This document shows, one piece after another, positions 16,187-23,205 of a stretch of DNA of 27,474 bases (its first letter is position 1; each line of letters starts with the position of its first letter). Position numbers and translations under genes: made by a program. The DNA comes from CAVRZY01 sp963725415 (lineage in GTDB: Bacteria > Acidobacteriota > Terriglobia > Bryobacterales > Bryobacteraceae), in the NCBI GenBank assembly GCA_963725415.1, contig CAVRZY010000326.1:1-27474 (forward strand), given 5' to 3'. A model generated the notes under the pieces. The model was not told where the DNA came from, ran no database searches, and was given only the letters and a program-made list of their open reading frames with translations.

Positions 16187-17332
16187 CTAGCTGCTCGCGA
16201 CTGCCGATTTGCCGCCCAATACCAGGTCAATGATTCGGCTCTTAGTAGCGGGTTCCAGGTCCTCCGGAATCTGCTGGCCATTAGCCAGATAGGAGATCGG
16301 CTTGCCCGTGCGGATGGCTTGGCTCAGGACTGGCCCGAACGATTCGGTTTCGTCCAATTTGGTGAATAGCAGTTTGCGCGGGCGAAAGATCTCGAAGCGA
16401 TCCACCACACGGGATAGATCGGCGGATTTCGTCGAAGCCGTTAGGACCAGATGGGTGTCCAGGTCCGAGCGGCTGGAGAGGAAGCGAGCCAGGTCCGCGG
16501 CGGCGTCCAGATCACGTGGACCATAGCCCGGCGTGTCGATCAGGATCAGGTCCTTGTGCCGGTGTTCCTGAAGGGCCTGCTCCAGCGCCCAAGTGGTCTC
16601 CAGCGCCTGGAACCCTACTGCCAGGATGGCGGCGTAGGAACGCAGTTGCTCAGCCGCCGCCACGCGCAAGCTGTCCACGGCAATGAACTGCGCGGGGCGA
16701 CGAGCCGTCAGGCCGTGGAGAACCGCCAACTTCGCCAGGGTAGCGGTCTTGCCGCTTCCGGGGGGACCCACCAGCGCAACCACGCGGGGCTTTTCCGTAC
16801 CTGCGCCCAACTGAGTGTCAATCTGGAAGCGACTTTCCAGTTCTGCCACCAGGGCTTGCTGAAGGTGCCCGCGCTCGCCCGAGAGGCCCGAGGCCCGCAG
16901 GTTGCTGACGATGTCGTGGGCCAGTTCCGGATCGACTTCGCTGGAAATGAGCGTGGAGAAGACTGCCGCCAGCTCCGCCGAGGGCAGACTCCCAGTGGAG
17001 GCCGCAAAGCTGGAACGTGCCACGGCCAGCGCCATGCGCTGGACCTCTCTTCGAAGCTCGGTCACTTCCGTGGACAGCCGCCCCAACTGGGACGCGTGGT
17101 TGCCGCCGCAGGCGGGCGAAGGCGGGGCTTCCAGAACGGCCGGCAGAGGATCACGCTCAGGCCCGGCGCTAGGAGCCGGGGCTAGCGCCGCCACTACCTC
17201 GAACTCTCCCAGGTGCCGCGCCTCCGGGGGCGACTTCCGGGATTGAATCAGCAGGGCCTCGGGTCCCAGTTCCTGGCGCGCCATGCTTAGGGCCGAGGCT
17301 ACGTTAGCGGCAAAATACGATTTCAGTCTCAT
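16187..17332 (-). CDS. flhF: Flagellar biosynthesis SRP-like GTPase FlhF
   Basis: 381 residues. The N-terminal B-like domain begins 'MRLKSYFAANVASALSMARQ', as in FlhF. A low-complexity Ala/Pro linker follows, then the NG GTPase domain with P-loop 'VALVGPPGSGKTATLAKLA', 'FIAVDSLRVAAAEQLRSYA', G3 'LIDTPGYGPRD', 'LVLTASTKSADL' and G4 'LLFTKLDETESFG'. FlhF sets where (often at the pole) and how many flagella form, working with the ATPase FlhG. flhG normally sits between flhF and fliA, but here only 26 bp separate them, so flhG is missing from this position. Upstream is flhA, 73 bp away across a repeat-bearing gap. Confidence 0.95.
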   Translation of the reverse strand: MRLKSYFAANVASALSMARQELGPEALLIQSRKSPPEARHLGEFEVVAALAPAPSAGPERDPLPAVLEAPPSPACGGNHASQLGRLSTEVTELRREVQRMALAVARSSFAASTGSLPSAELAAVFSTLISSEVDPELAHDIVSNLRASGLSGERGHLQQALVAELESRFQIDTQLGAGTEKPRVVALVGPPGSGKTATLAKLAVLHGLTARRPAQFIAVDSLRVAAAEQLRSYAAILAVGFQALETTWALEQALQEHRHKDLILIDTPGYGPRDLDAAADLARFLSSRSDLDTHLVLTASTKSADLSRVVDRFEIFRPRKLLFTKLDETESFGPVLSQAIRTGKPISYLANGQQIPEDLEPATKSRIIDLVLGGKSAVASS

Positions 17333-17342
17333 CTGTCACTCC

Positions 17343-17382
17343 TATCGAGTCATCGAGTCACCGGGGCATTGAGTCATTACTC
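17343..17382. repeat. Degenerate tandem 8-mer array in the flhA-flhF gap
   Basis: Five units with an 8-bp period: TATCGAGT, CATCGAGT, CACCGGGG, CATTGAGT and CATTACTC. Three units keep the (T/C)GAGTCA word. It lies in the 73-bp gap inside the flagellar operon. No gene or standard terminator is seen here. Similar in style to the 7-bp arrays at 10246 and 21775, but with a different unit. Confidence 0.65.
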
Positions 17383-17405
17383 AACGGCTAGGTGACAACA
17401 GTGCT

Positions 17406-19484
17406 TCATTGAATCACTCCGAGGGAAACCACTTTCGCCCCCGCGGGGATCTCGTTGTGGGAGACGAAGAAGAGGCTCCGTATGGAGGGCTCCGCCATCT
17501 GGCGCAGGAAGTGCCGCGCCGTGGAGCTGGTTACGGCCACCACTGGCGTGTCCGGCGTTCCCACCGTGCGCCGGATGCGCTCCAGCACTTCGCGGATCGC
17601 CTGTGGGGCCAGGTTCAGGTGGCTGGAGTGTTCCCCGTGTTCTACTCCGGACTCCACCATCTGCTCCAAGGAGGGGTCCAGCAGATAGGCCGGCAGATCG
17701 CCGGAGGAATTCAGATATGGCTTGACCACCACACGGCGAATCGACTGCCGCACGTACTCTGTCAGGAGTACGGGGTTCTTGGTGACGTTGGCTGCTTCCC
17801 CGAGGGCCTCCAGAATTGAGACCGCGTCACGGATGGACACGCGTTCACGCAGCAGATTCTGTAGCACTCTCTGTACCGCGGCCAGAGGCAGCAGCTTTGG
17901 CACCAGGTCTTCCACTAGCTTGGAATTGTCTTCGGTCACCCGATCCAGGAACTTCTTGGCGTCCTGCCGCGAGAACAGTTCGTGAGCGTGCTTGCGAATG
18001 ATTTCTGCCAGATGCGTACCGAGTACGCTGACCGCATCCACCACGGTGTATCCGGCGGCCCGGGCGCCCTCGGCCTGCTCGGGGCGGATCCACACAGCCG
18101 GGATTCCGAAGGCCGGCTCGCGCGTCGCCAGACCTTCCAGTGGGGCGACAGCTTTGCCCGGCTGGATGGCCAGCTCGCAGCCTTGCGGCATTTCGAAGCG
18201 GGCCACTTCGACGCCCTTCAACAAGATCACGTATTCGCGCGAGCGTAGTGAGAGATTGTCGGTCACCCGCACCGGGGGCAGCAGGTATCCCAGCTCGGTG
18301 GCCAACTGCCGCCGGATGGCGGCGATCCTCCTCAGCAGGGGCGAGTTCTGCGCTCCTTCCACCAGCTTGACCAGACCCAGACCTACCTCGACGGCCATGG
18401 GTTCCACTTTCAGCAGGGCTTCCAGGTTTTCCCGCTGTGGCGACGCGGGCGCCAGCGCTGCTCTTTCAGCGGTGACGGTCTTTTGTCGCAGGTGCCAGCC
18501 GGCCGCGCCGACCCCCGCGCCCAGCAGCAGGAAGGGAGTCTTGGGAAGGCCCGGGAAAGCGGCCAGCGCGACCAGGACTCCAGCGGCCAGCAGCAGAGGT
18601 TGCGCGTGGCCGAACACTTGCCTGCGGAACTCGACCCCCAGGCGCGCTTCCGAGCCGGCCCGGGTCACGATCAGGCCCCCGGAAATCGAGATCATCAGCG
18701 CCGGAATCACGGTCACGAGACCGTCGCCAATCGTCAAGACCGTGTAGGACTCCAGCGCCCGCCTCAGGTCCATTCCGTGCTGCAACACCCCGATCGAGAA
18801 TCCGGCGATGATGTTGATGCCGGTGATCAGGATGCTGGCAATTGCATCGCGCTGCGTGAATCGCGAGGCGCCATCCATGGCGCCATAGAATTCGGCCTCT
18901 CCGGCCAGTTGCTTTCGCCGCGCTCTGGCTTCGGCCTCGTCGATGAGTCCGGAATTCAAATCCGAGTCGATCGACATCTGTTTGCCCGGCAGCGCATCCA
19001 ACGTGAAACGCGCGGTGACCTCGGAGATGCGCACAGCGCCGTGGTTGATCACCACGTACTGGATGGCAATGAGCACCAGAAAGATGACCACTCCGATGAC
19101 GTAGTTACCGCCCACCACGAAGTTTCCGAAGGCCTCGATGACCCTGCCGGCGGCGGCCGTTCCGGTGTTGCCGTTCAGCAGAATCAGCCGCGAAGAAGAG
19201 ATGTTCAAGGCCAGGCGGAACAGCGTCATCAACAGCAGGGTGGTGGGAAAAACGCTGAACTCCACCGGCCGCAGGATGTACATCGATACCAGCAGTACGA
19301 TCACCGACAAGGTAATGTTGGTGGTCAGCAGGATGTCCATCAGGAACGGGGGAATGGGCGCGATCAGGGCCAGGACGATCGCCAGCACCGCCAGCGGCAC
19401 CCCCAGTTCGGCCACCGTGTCCGATGAAAGAGCCGAGGGGCGGGCCTGGGATCCCGTCAGCGTAAGCACTTTGGTTTGAGCCAT
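17406..19484 (-). CDS. flhA: Flagellar type III export gate protein FlhA
   Basis: 692 residues from ATG 19484 (preceded by AAGGAAG); GTG 19502 would add six. FlhA is the largest export-gate protein; it couples proton flow to secretion and its cytosolic ring docks chaperone-substrate pairs. The N-terminal half has about eight membrane spans, for example 'VPLAVLAIVLALIAPIPPFL' and 'ITLSVIVLLVSMYILRPVEF'. The FHIPEP signature region is clear: 'FPTTLLLMTLFRLALNISSS', then 'RFTLDALPGKQMSIDSDLNS' and 'GLIDEAEARARRKQL'. The C-terminal cytoplasmic domain (about 350-692) includes 'LPPVRVTDNLSLRSREYVIL' and 'TVVDAVSVLGTHLAEIIRKH'. Intact and of normal length. Upstream is flhB. Confidence 0.97.
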   Translation of the reverse strand: MAQTKVLTLTGSQARPSALSSDTVAELGVPLAVLAIVLALIAPIPPFLMDILLTTNITLSVIVLLVSMYILRPVEFSVFPTTLLLMTLFRLALNISSSRLILLNGNTGTAAAGRVIEAFGNFVVGGNYVIGVVIFLVLIAIQYVVINHGAVRISEVTARFTLDALPGKQMSIDSDLNSGLIDEAEARARRKQLAGEAEFYGAMDGASRFTQRDAIASILITGINIIAGFSIGVLQHGMDLRRALESYTVLTIGDGLVTVIPALMISISGGLIVTRAGSEARLGVEFRRQVFGHAQPLLLAAGVLVALAAFPGLPKTPFLLLGAGVGAAGWHLRQKTVTAERAALAPASPQRENLEALLKVEPMAVEVGLGLVKLVEGAQNSPLLRRIAAIRRQLATELGYLLPPVRVTDNLSLRSREYVILLKGVEVARFEMPQGCELAIQPGKAVAPLEGLATREPAFGIPAVWIRPEQAEGARAAGYTVVDAVSVLGTHLAEIIRKHAHELFSRQDAKKFLDRVTEDNSKLVEDLVPKLLPLAAVQRVLQNLLRERVSIRDAVSILEALGEAANVTKNPVLLTEYVRQSIRRVVVKPYLNSSGDLPAYLLDPSLEQMVESGVEHGEHSSHLNLAPQAIREVLERIRRTVGTPDTPVVAVTSSTARHFLRQMAEPSIRSLFFVSHNEIPAGAKVVSLGVIQ

Positions 19485-19562
19485 CTTCCTTACCCCTTGC
19501 ACGCTACAGGCCGTTCGCCGGCAGCCGCCCGCTTCACGCCGCAGGCTGAAGGCCAGGGATTC

Positions 19563-20624
19563 TCATGGCACCCGGCCACCCATCAACCGATAGATATAGG
19601 CCAGGATCTCGGCCACCGCCCGATATAGATGGGCCGGGATCTCCTGCCCGACCTCGGTCGAGTTGTAAAGCGCCTGTGCCAGCGGCGGATTCTCGACTAC
19701 CGGCACCTGATGCTCGACCGCTTTTTGGCGGATCCGCAAGGCCAGGTAGTTCTTGCCTTTCGCCACCACCTTGGGTGCGAACATCGACTCCATCTGGTAG
19801 CGGATGGCCACCGCAAAGTGGGTGGGGTTGACGACCACGGCGGTGGCTTTGGGCACCTCCCGCATCATCTGCCGGCGCAACAGCTCGCGCCGCAGGCGGC
19901 GTATGCGCATCTTGATCTGGGGATTGCCCTCGGTGTCTTTGGCCTCCTCGCGCAGTTCCTGTTTGCTCATGCGCAGGTCCGCCATATAGCGCTGGTGCTG
20001 CTGCCAAAGATCGAACGCCCCTAGGACCAGAAAAAGGGCCGCAGCTTTCCAGAACAAGTCCTGGATTGAGCTAGCCACCAGGCGGGCTCCTTGTTGCACG
20101 CTCTGAAGCGGCAGCCGGACCAGGGAGTCGAGATTATTCTTGATGACCAGATGCACCGCCACTGCAAACAAGGGCAGCAGCAACAGGGACTGCCGGAACA
20201 AGGTCAGGTTCTGACGCGGCAGCTCGCGGATGCGTGCTACGACGTTCAGGCGGCTGAAATCGAGCGCTAGCTTTTTGGCCGCGAAGCCCCCGCGTGTGGT
20301 GGCCAGTTGGGCGGCCAGGGTGACACCCAGCAGGATTCCTCCCCCCAGCGCCAGCGGAAGGAAATCTCGAAAGAGGATTGTGCGCGGCCACTGGAGAATC
20401 TCTGCCGCGCTGAAGTTGGAGCGGAAAGCCTGGACCAGCATTCCCCGGGTGCTGCGAAGCAGCCGGGAGAAGAACCCCGCCCCGGTCGCCCCCAGCAAGA
20501 TCACAAACGCCAGGAACTGGATTGCGGTGACGAACTCGCGGCTGACCACGAACCGGCCCTCGCGCCGCGCTTTCTGGATGCGACGCGGCGTAGGCTTCTC
20601 GGTCTGTTGGCTCTTATCCGCCAT
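19563..20624 (-). CDS. flhB: Flagellar export switch protein FlhB
   Basis: 353 residues, usual length. FlhB switches export specificity from rod/hook to filament proteins after self-cleavage between Asn and Pro. The N-terminus 'KTEKPTPRRIQKARREG'-type signature is present as 'TEKPTPRRIQKARREGRF' (8-25). About four membrane spans follow, then the cytosolic linker 'MRMRIRRLRRELLRRQMM'-like basic region and the cleavage site Asn266-Pro-Thr-His269 within 'VVVNPTHFAVAIRY'. The C-terminal domain continues 'VVAKGKNYLALRIRQKAVEH' and ends at 'YRLMGGRVP'. FliK, encoded at the far end of the operon, is its regulator. The gap to fliR carries an inverted-repeat element. Confidence 0.97.
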   Translation of the reverse strand: MADKSQQTEKPTPRRIQKARREGRFVVSREFVTAIQFLAFVILLGATGAGFFSRLLRSTRGMLVQAFRSNFSAAEILQWPRTILFRDFLPLALGGGILLGVTLAAQLATTRGGFAAKKLALDFSRLNVVARIRELPRQNLTLFRQSLLLLPLFAVAVHLVIKNNLDSLVRLPLQSVQQGARLVASSIQDLFWKAAALFLVLGAFDLWQQHQRYMADLRMSKQELREEAKDTEGNPQIKMRIRRLRRELLRRQMMREVPKATAVVVNPTHFAVAIRYQMESMFAPKVVAKGKNYLALRIRQKAVEHQVPVVENPPLAQALYNSTEVGQEIPAHLYRAVAEILAYIYRLMGGRVP

Positions 20625-20638
20625 GGCTTAGGAAAGCG

Positions 20639-20724
20639 GTTTCGCGCAAAGACGCAAAGACTTCCTCGTCAAGATAAAGTCTTCCTTGCGTCTTGGGCTC
20701 GCTCTTAGCGTCTTTGCGCGAAAC
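20639..20724. repeat. Inverted-repeat element (17-bp perfect arms) between flhB and fliR
   Basis: Arms GTTTCGCGCAAAGACGC (20639-20655) and GCGTCTTTGCGCGAAAC (20708-20724) are perfect reverse complements, enclosing 52 bp that includes a further CAAAGACTT/AAGTCTT pairing (20655-20683 area). The element fills most of the 107-bp gap in an otherwise tightly packed operon. It resembles the extragenic 'GCAAAGACGCAAAG' repeats I recall from several soil-bacterial genomes (REP- or MITE-like), which is inference. The folded RNA could act as a pause, terminator or stability element between fliR and flhB. Confidence 0.8.
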
Positions 20725-20731
20725 ATGATTC

Positions 20732-21511
20732 TCAGGGGGCAGGCCCCAAAAGTCTGAAGAGAACTGACATGGACTTCTCGGCCATGCTGCGATAGAGCGG
20801 CAGAAACAGCACCGAGAGGGCTGACAGCAGCGCCAGCGCAACCAGCATCTTGACCGGGAAGGCCAGCATCAGCAGTTGCATCTGTGCGTGGATCCTACCC
20901 AGCAGCGCCAGCGCGATATCTACCAGCACCAGTAATGCCAGCACCGGCATGGCCAATCGCAATCCCGTAGAGAACATGCCGGCGCCCAGCTCCAGCACCG
21001 CCTCGGCCGAGGAGATCTTGATCACGTAGGCGCCGGGCGGGAAAACTTCCAGGCTCTTGGCGAATACCCGAACGACCTGCCGGTCCATTCCCAAGGAGAA
21101 GAACAGCAGGCCGGATATCAGATGGGAGAACACTAGAAGCACGTTGCTGTCAGCCTGGGTGGTGGGATCGATCGTGGAGGCGTAGGAGTAACCGGCCTGG
21201 AGGCCGATCACCTGGCTAGCCACCATCAGAGTTTCGGTCAGGAAAGCGACCGCCATTCCGACCGTGATCCCGAAAGCGGCCTCAGCCAGCAGCCACGCGG
21301 CCAGTTGCCCGACCGGGGCCCCGCCAACCGGGACTGCGGGCCACAGCGGAAACAGTGCCACCGCGAACCCTAACGCCAGCACCACCCGCGCCGGCTCCAG
21401 GCCGCTCTGAATGCCCGGCAGCGGCACAAAGATCAAGGCGCTGCCGACCCGCGCCAGCACCAGCAGAAAACCGTACAGGCTTGGCAGCGACAGCGCCAAC
21501 TCAGCGTGCAT
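20732..21511 (-). CDS. fliR: Flagellar export gate protein FliR
   Basis: 259-residue polytopic protein, normal FliR length. It forms the export gate core with FliP and FliQ. The N-terminus 'LPSLYGFLLVLARVGSALIF' followed by 'VPLPGIQSGLEPARVVLALG' is the conserved FliR start (R-x-x-P, then 'lp...vr...al'). Further on come 'AEAAFGITVGMAVAFLTETL' and 'VASQVIGLQAGYSYASTIDP', the FliR 'aGqliG.q.Gfs.a...DP' block. Six to eight hydrophobic helices are visible. The start overlaps the end of fliQ by 11 bp, so it is translationally coupled. Confidence 0.96.
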   Translation of the reverse strand: MHAELALSLPSLYGFLLVLARVGSALIFVPLPGIQSGLEPARVVLALGFAVALFPLWPAVPVGGAPVGQLAAWLLAEAAFGITVGMAVAFLTETLMVASQVIGLQAGYSYASTIDPTTQADSNVLLVFSHLISGLLFFSLGMDRQVVRVFAKSLEVFPPGAYVIKISSAEAVLELGAGMFSTGLRLAMPVLALLVLVDIALALLGRIHAQMQLLMLAFPVKMLVALALLSALSVLFLPLYRSMAEKSMSVLFRLLGPAP

Positions 21512-21770
21512 ACCGCCCCAGGTCGCCCAGGATGGCTGTCGTATACACGACCATTTTCCGCAGCATCCAGGGCATTGACAGTAAGATGGCCACCAGAAAC
21601 GCCGCCAGCCGAGGCATGGTGCTGAAGGCCGAGTCCTGCATCGAGGTCACGGCCTGAACCAGGCTGATAATCACTCCCACCGCAAACCCCACAATCAGCA
21701 AGGGAGCGCTCAACCAGAATGCCATCATCAAAGCCTGCCGGATTACCTCAGCCACCGATTCTGGAGTCAT
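21501..21770 (-). CDS. fliQ: Flagellar export gate protein FliQ
   Basis: 89 residues with two transmembrane hairpins, the standard FliQ size. N-terminus 'MTPESVAEVIRQALMMAFWL'; the family core 'VGVIISLVQAVTSMQDSAFS' matches 'vGl.islfQa.TqiqE.tlsfiPK', with Gln-Asp in place of Gln-Glu. The second helix is 'LAAFLVAILLSMPWMLRKMV'. FliQ packs around the FliP-FliR helix in the secretion gate. It overlaps fliR downstream and is separated from fliP by 46 bp that hold a 7-mer repeat array. Confidence 0.95.
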   Translation of the reverse strand: MTPESVAEVIRQALMMAFWLSAPLLIVGFAVGVIISLVQAVTSMQDSAFSTMPRLAAFLVAILLSMPWMLRKMVVYTTAILGDLGRYAR

Positions 21771-21774
21771 AACG

Positions 21775-21809
21775 CAGCCGTTAGCCGATAGCTGCTGGCC
21801 GCTAGCGGC
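21775..21809. repeat. Degenerate tandem 7-mer array (TAGCCGA type) in the fliP-fliQ gap
   Basis: Five contiguous 7-bp units: CAGCCGT, TAGCCGA, TAGCTGC, TGGCCGC and TAGCGGC. They fill nearly the whole fliP-fliQ spacer. The unit is close to the reverse complement of the GGCTAA word in the array at 10246-10273 (TTAGCC). No coding potential is seen. Confidence 0.7.
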
Positions 21810-21816
21810 TCCCTTA

Positions 21817-22569
21817 TCAATAGAAGCCCTTCACCAGCGAACCCACGACCAGGGTCCAGCCGTCCACCAGCACGAATAGCAGCACCTTGAACGGGGCCGA
21901 CAACATTACGGGCGGCAGTTGAATCATGCCGATCGAAAGCGTCACCGAAGCGACCACCAAATCGATCACCAGGAACGGCAGAAACAACATCGCGCCGATT
22001 TGAAAACCCGCTTTCAGCTCCGAAAGGATGTAGGCGGGAATCAGCACTCTCAAGTCCAGATCCGCGGGAGTCCGGGGCGCTGGCGAGCGGGTGATCTCGA
22101 GGAACAGCCGGGTGTCCTTTTCGCGGGCAAAGCGGATCAAGAAAGCCTTCAGGGGCTGGGCGCCTTCCTGGAAACCCTGCTCCAGGGTCAGTTGGCCTTT
22201 CTCGACCGGCTCCCAGCCCTTGGCGTACATCTCGCTGGCCACGGGCTGCATGATCAGCACCGTCAGGAACAGCGACAGTCCGATCAAGACCTGATTGGAT
22301 GGCGTCGATTGCGTGCCCAGCGCCTGCCGCAAGAAGTGCAACACCACCGCGATGCGCAAGAAGGGCGTCACGCACATGACGATGGCAGGCAGCACAGTCA
22401 GCAGGGTGAGGAGAACGACGATCTGCATGGGCACGCTGAGCGAGGCGCCGCCTTTACCTGGGGCTAGCGAAACTCCCAACAGAGAATTCGGCGCGGAGCC
22501 GGCCGCGGCTGCGCAGGCGTGAAGAGCCAGCAGCAGGAGCAGGCCTCGCAGCATTCCAGCCCGGCTCAT
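21817..22569 (-). CDS. fliP: Flagellar export gate protein FliP
   Basis: 250 residues from ATG 22569, which overlaps the fliO stop (ATGA). FliP forms the pentameric core of the export gate. A cleavable signal peptide is visible ('GMLRGLLLLLALHACAAAAG'), as in FliP of many bacteria. After it comes 'MQIVVLLTLLTVLPAIVMCV', then 'TPFLRIAVVLHFLRQALGTQ' and 'TPSNQVLIGLSLFLTVLIMQ', the FliP signature ('MtsFtRi.ivl.llR.algtqq.P.nqvl.glalfLT'). The C-terminal half reads 'LRVLIPAYILSELKAGFQIG', 'FLPFLVIDLVVASVTLSIGM' and 'PFKVLLFVLVDGWTLVVGSL', all canonical. Intact. Confidence 0.97.
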   Translation of the reverse strand: MSRAGMLRGLLLLLALHACAAAAGSAPNSLLGVSLAPGKGGASLSVPMQIVVLLTLLTVLPAIVMCVTPFLRIAVVLHFLRQALGTQSTPSNQVLIGLSLFLTVLIMQPVASEMYAKGWEPVEKGQLTLEQGFQEGAQPLKAFLIRFAREKDTRLFLEITRSPAPRTPADLDLRVLIPAYILSELKAGFQIGAMLFLPFLVIDLVVASVTLSIGMIQLPPVMLSAPFKVLLFVLVDGWTLVVGSLVKGFY

Positions 22570-22889
22570 CGCAGGTCCCCCTGGAGCGGCGGGGCGGGCA
22601 ACTGTGAGGCGCCGAGGCCCTGGAAGCCCTCCCAGGACCGGCTCTCCAGCAGTGTGCACCCGGTGGAGTGGAGGGCGATCAACAGAACCCGGTCGGCCAC
22701 CCGCACCAACTGTAGCGAATGGTGCGGGGACAGCGCCAGCCGGCCCACGATTTCCAGGCCCTGCAAACCTCGTTTCGACCTGCTGGCGACGCCCAGCCGC
22801 ACCATGCCCTTACGCCGCAAAGACCACACTGTCAGCCCCAGGAGCGCGAACACAAAGGCGATCGCCGCAATCTGCCGGATTAGTTCCAT
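22566..22889 (-). CDS. fliO: Flagellar biosynthesis protein FliO
   Basis: 107 residues. One N-terminal membrane helix ('IRQIAAIAFVFALLGLTVWS') is followed by a basic stretch and a cytoplasmic beta domain: 'EIVGRLALSPHHSLQLVRVA' and 'DRVLLIALHSTGCTLL', matching FliO's 'l.v...l.L.pk..l.lvevgd..lLlGvt...i.ll'. FliO helps FliP assemble. It sits directly before fliP with a 4-base overlap, the standard order fliN-fliO-fliP-fliQ-fliR. The size is typical. Confidence 0.88.
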   Translation of the reverse strand: MELIRQIAAIAFVFALLGLTVWSLRRKGMVRLGVASRSKRGLQGLEIVGRLALSPHHSLQLVRVADRVLLIALHSTGCTLLESRSWEGFQGLGASQLPAPPLQGDLR

Positions 22890-22946
22890 TTCTCTGTTGC
22901 TCCTTCGAGACCGGCCATGGGACTCTCCTCCCGCAGCCCCCTGCCG

Positions 22947-23195
22947 TCACAGTTCAGGATTGAAATCGGTGATACGGACACCCATGATGCTCTCGATGAT
23001 GACGATCTCGCCGAAGCCCACCAGCGTGCCTCCGATGTAAATGTCGAGGTTTTCGCCCGCCGATCGGGTCAGCCAAACCACGCTGCCGGGTTCCAGATCG
23101 AGAATCTCGCGGACCTTCATGATCTTGCGGTCGAGCTCGGTCTCGATTCTCAATGGCACGTCGGCCAGGTGAGCAATCTCTTCGGAGGGCGTCAC
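22947..23195 (-). CDS. fliN: Flagellar motor switch protein FliN (short form)
   Basis: 82 residues, essentially a bare SpoA/FliN domain: 'IAHLADVPLRIETELDRKIM', 'VREILDLEPGSVVWLTRSAG', 'ENLDIYIGGTLVGFGEIVII' and 'ESIMGVRITDF'. FliN forms the bottom of the C ring and docks the export ATPase complex and CheY-P. It starts with GTG (23195), 10 bp after the flgE stop. Its place beside fliO-fliP is the standard one, so this is probably the orthologous FliN, with the longer fliN-like gene at 14546 as an additional copy. Confidence 0.95.
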   Translation of the reverse strand: MTPSEEIAHLADVPLRIETELDRKIMKVREILDLEPGSVVWLTRSAGENLDIYIGGTLVGFGEIVIIESIMGVRITDFNPEL

Positions 23196-23205
23196 GGACT
23201 CGTAC

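Noticed and set aside
18483..19427. Long plus-strand open frame opposite flhA
   Set aside because: Antisense to an intact, strongly conserved flhA; rich in Gln/Arg/His/Asp from reversed codon bias; no domain.
21782..21789. GCCGATAG, resembling the sigma-28 -10 box
   Set aside because: No TAAA at the right distance upstream, it lies in a 7-bp repeat array, and it points away from the neighbouring genes' direction.
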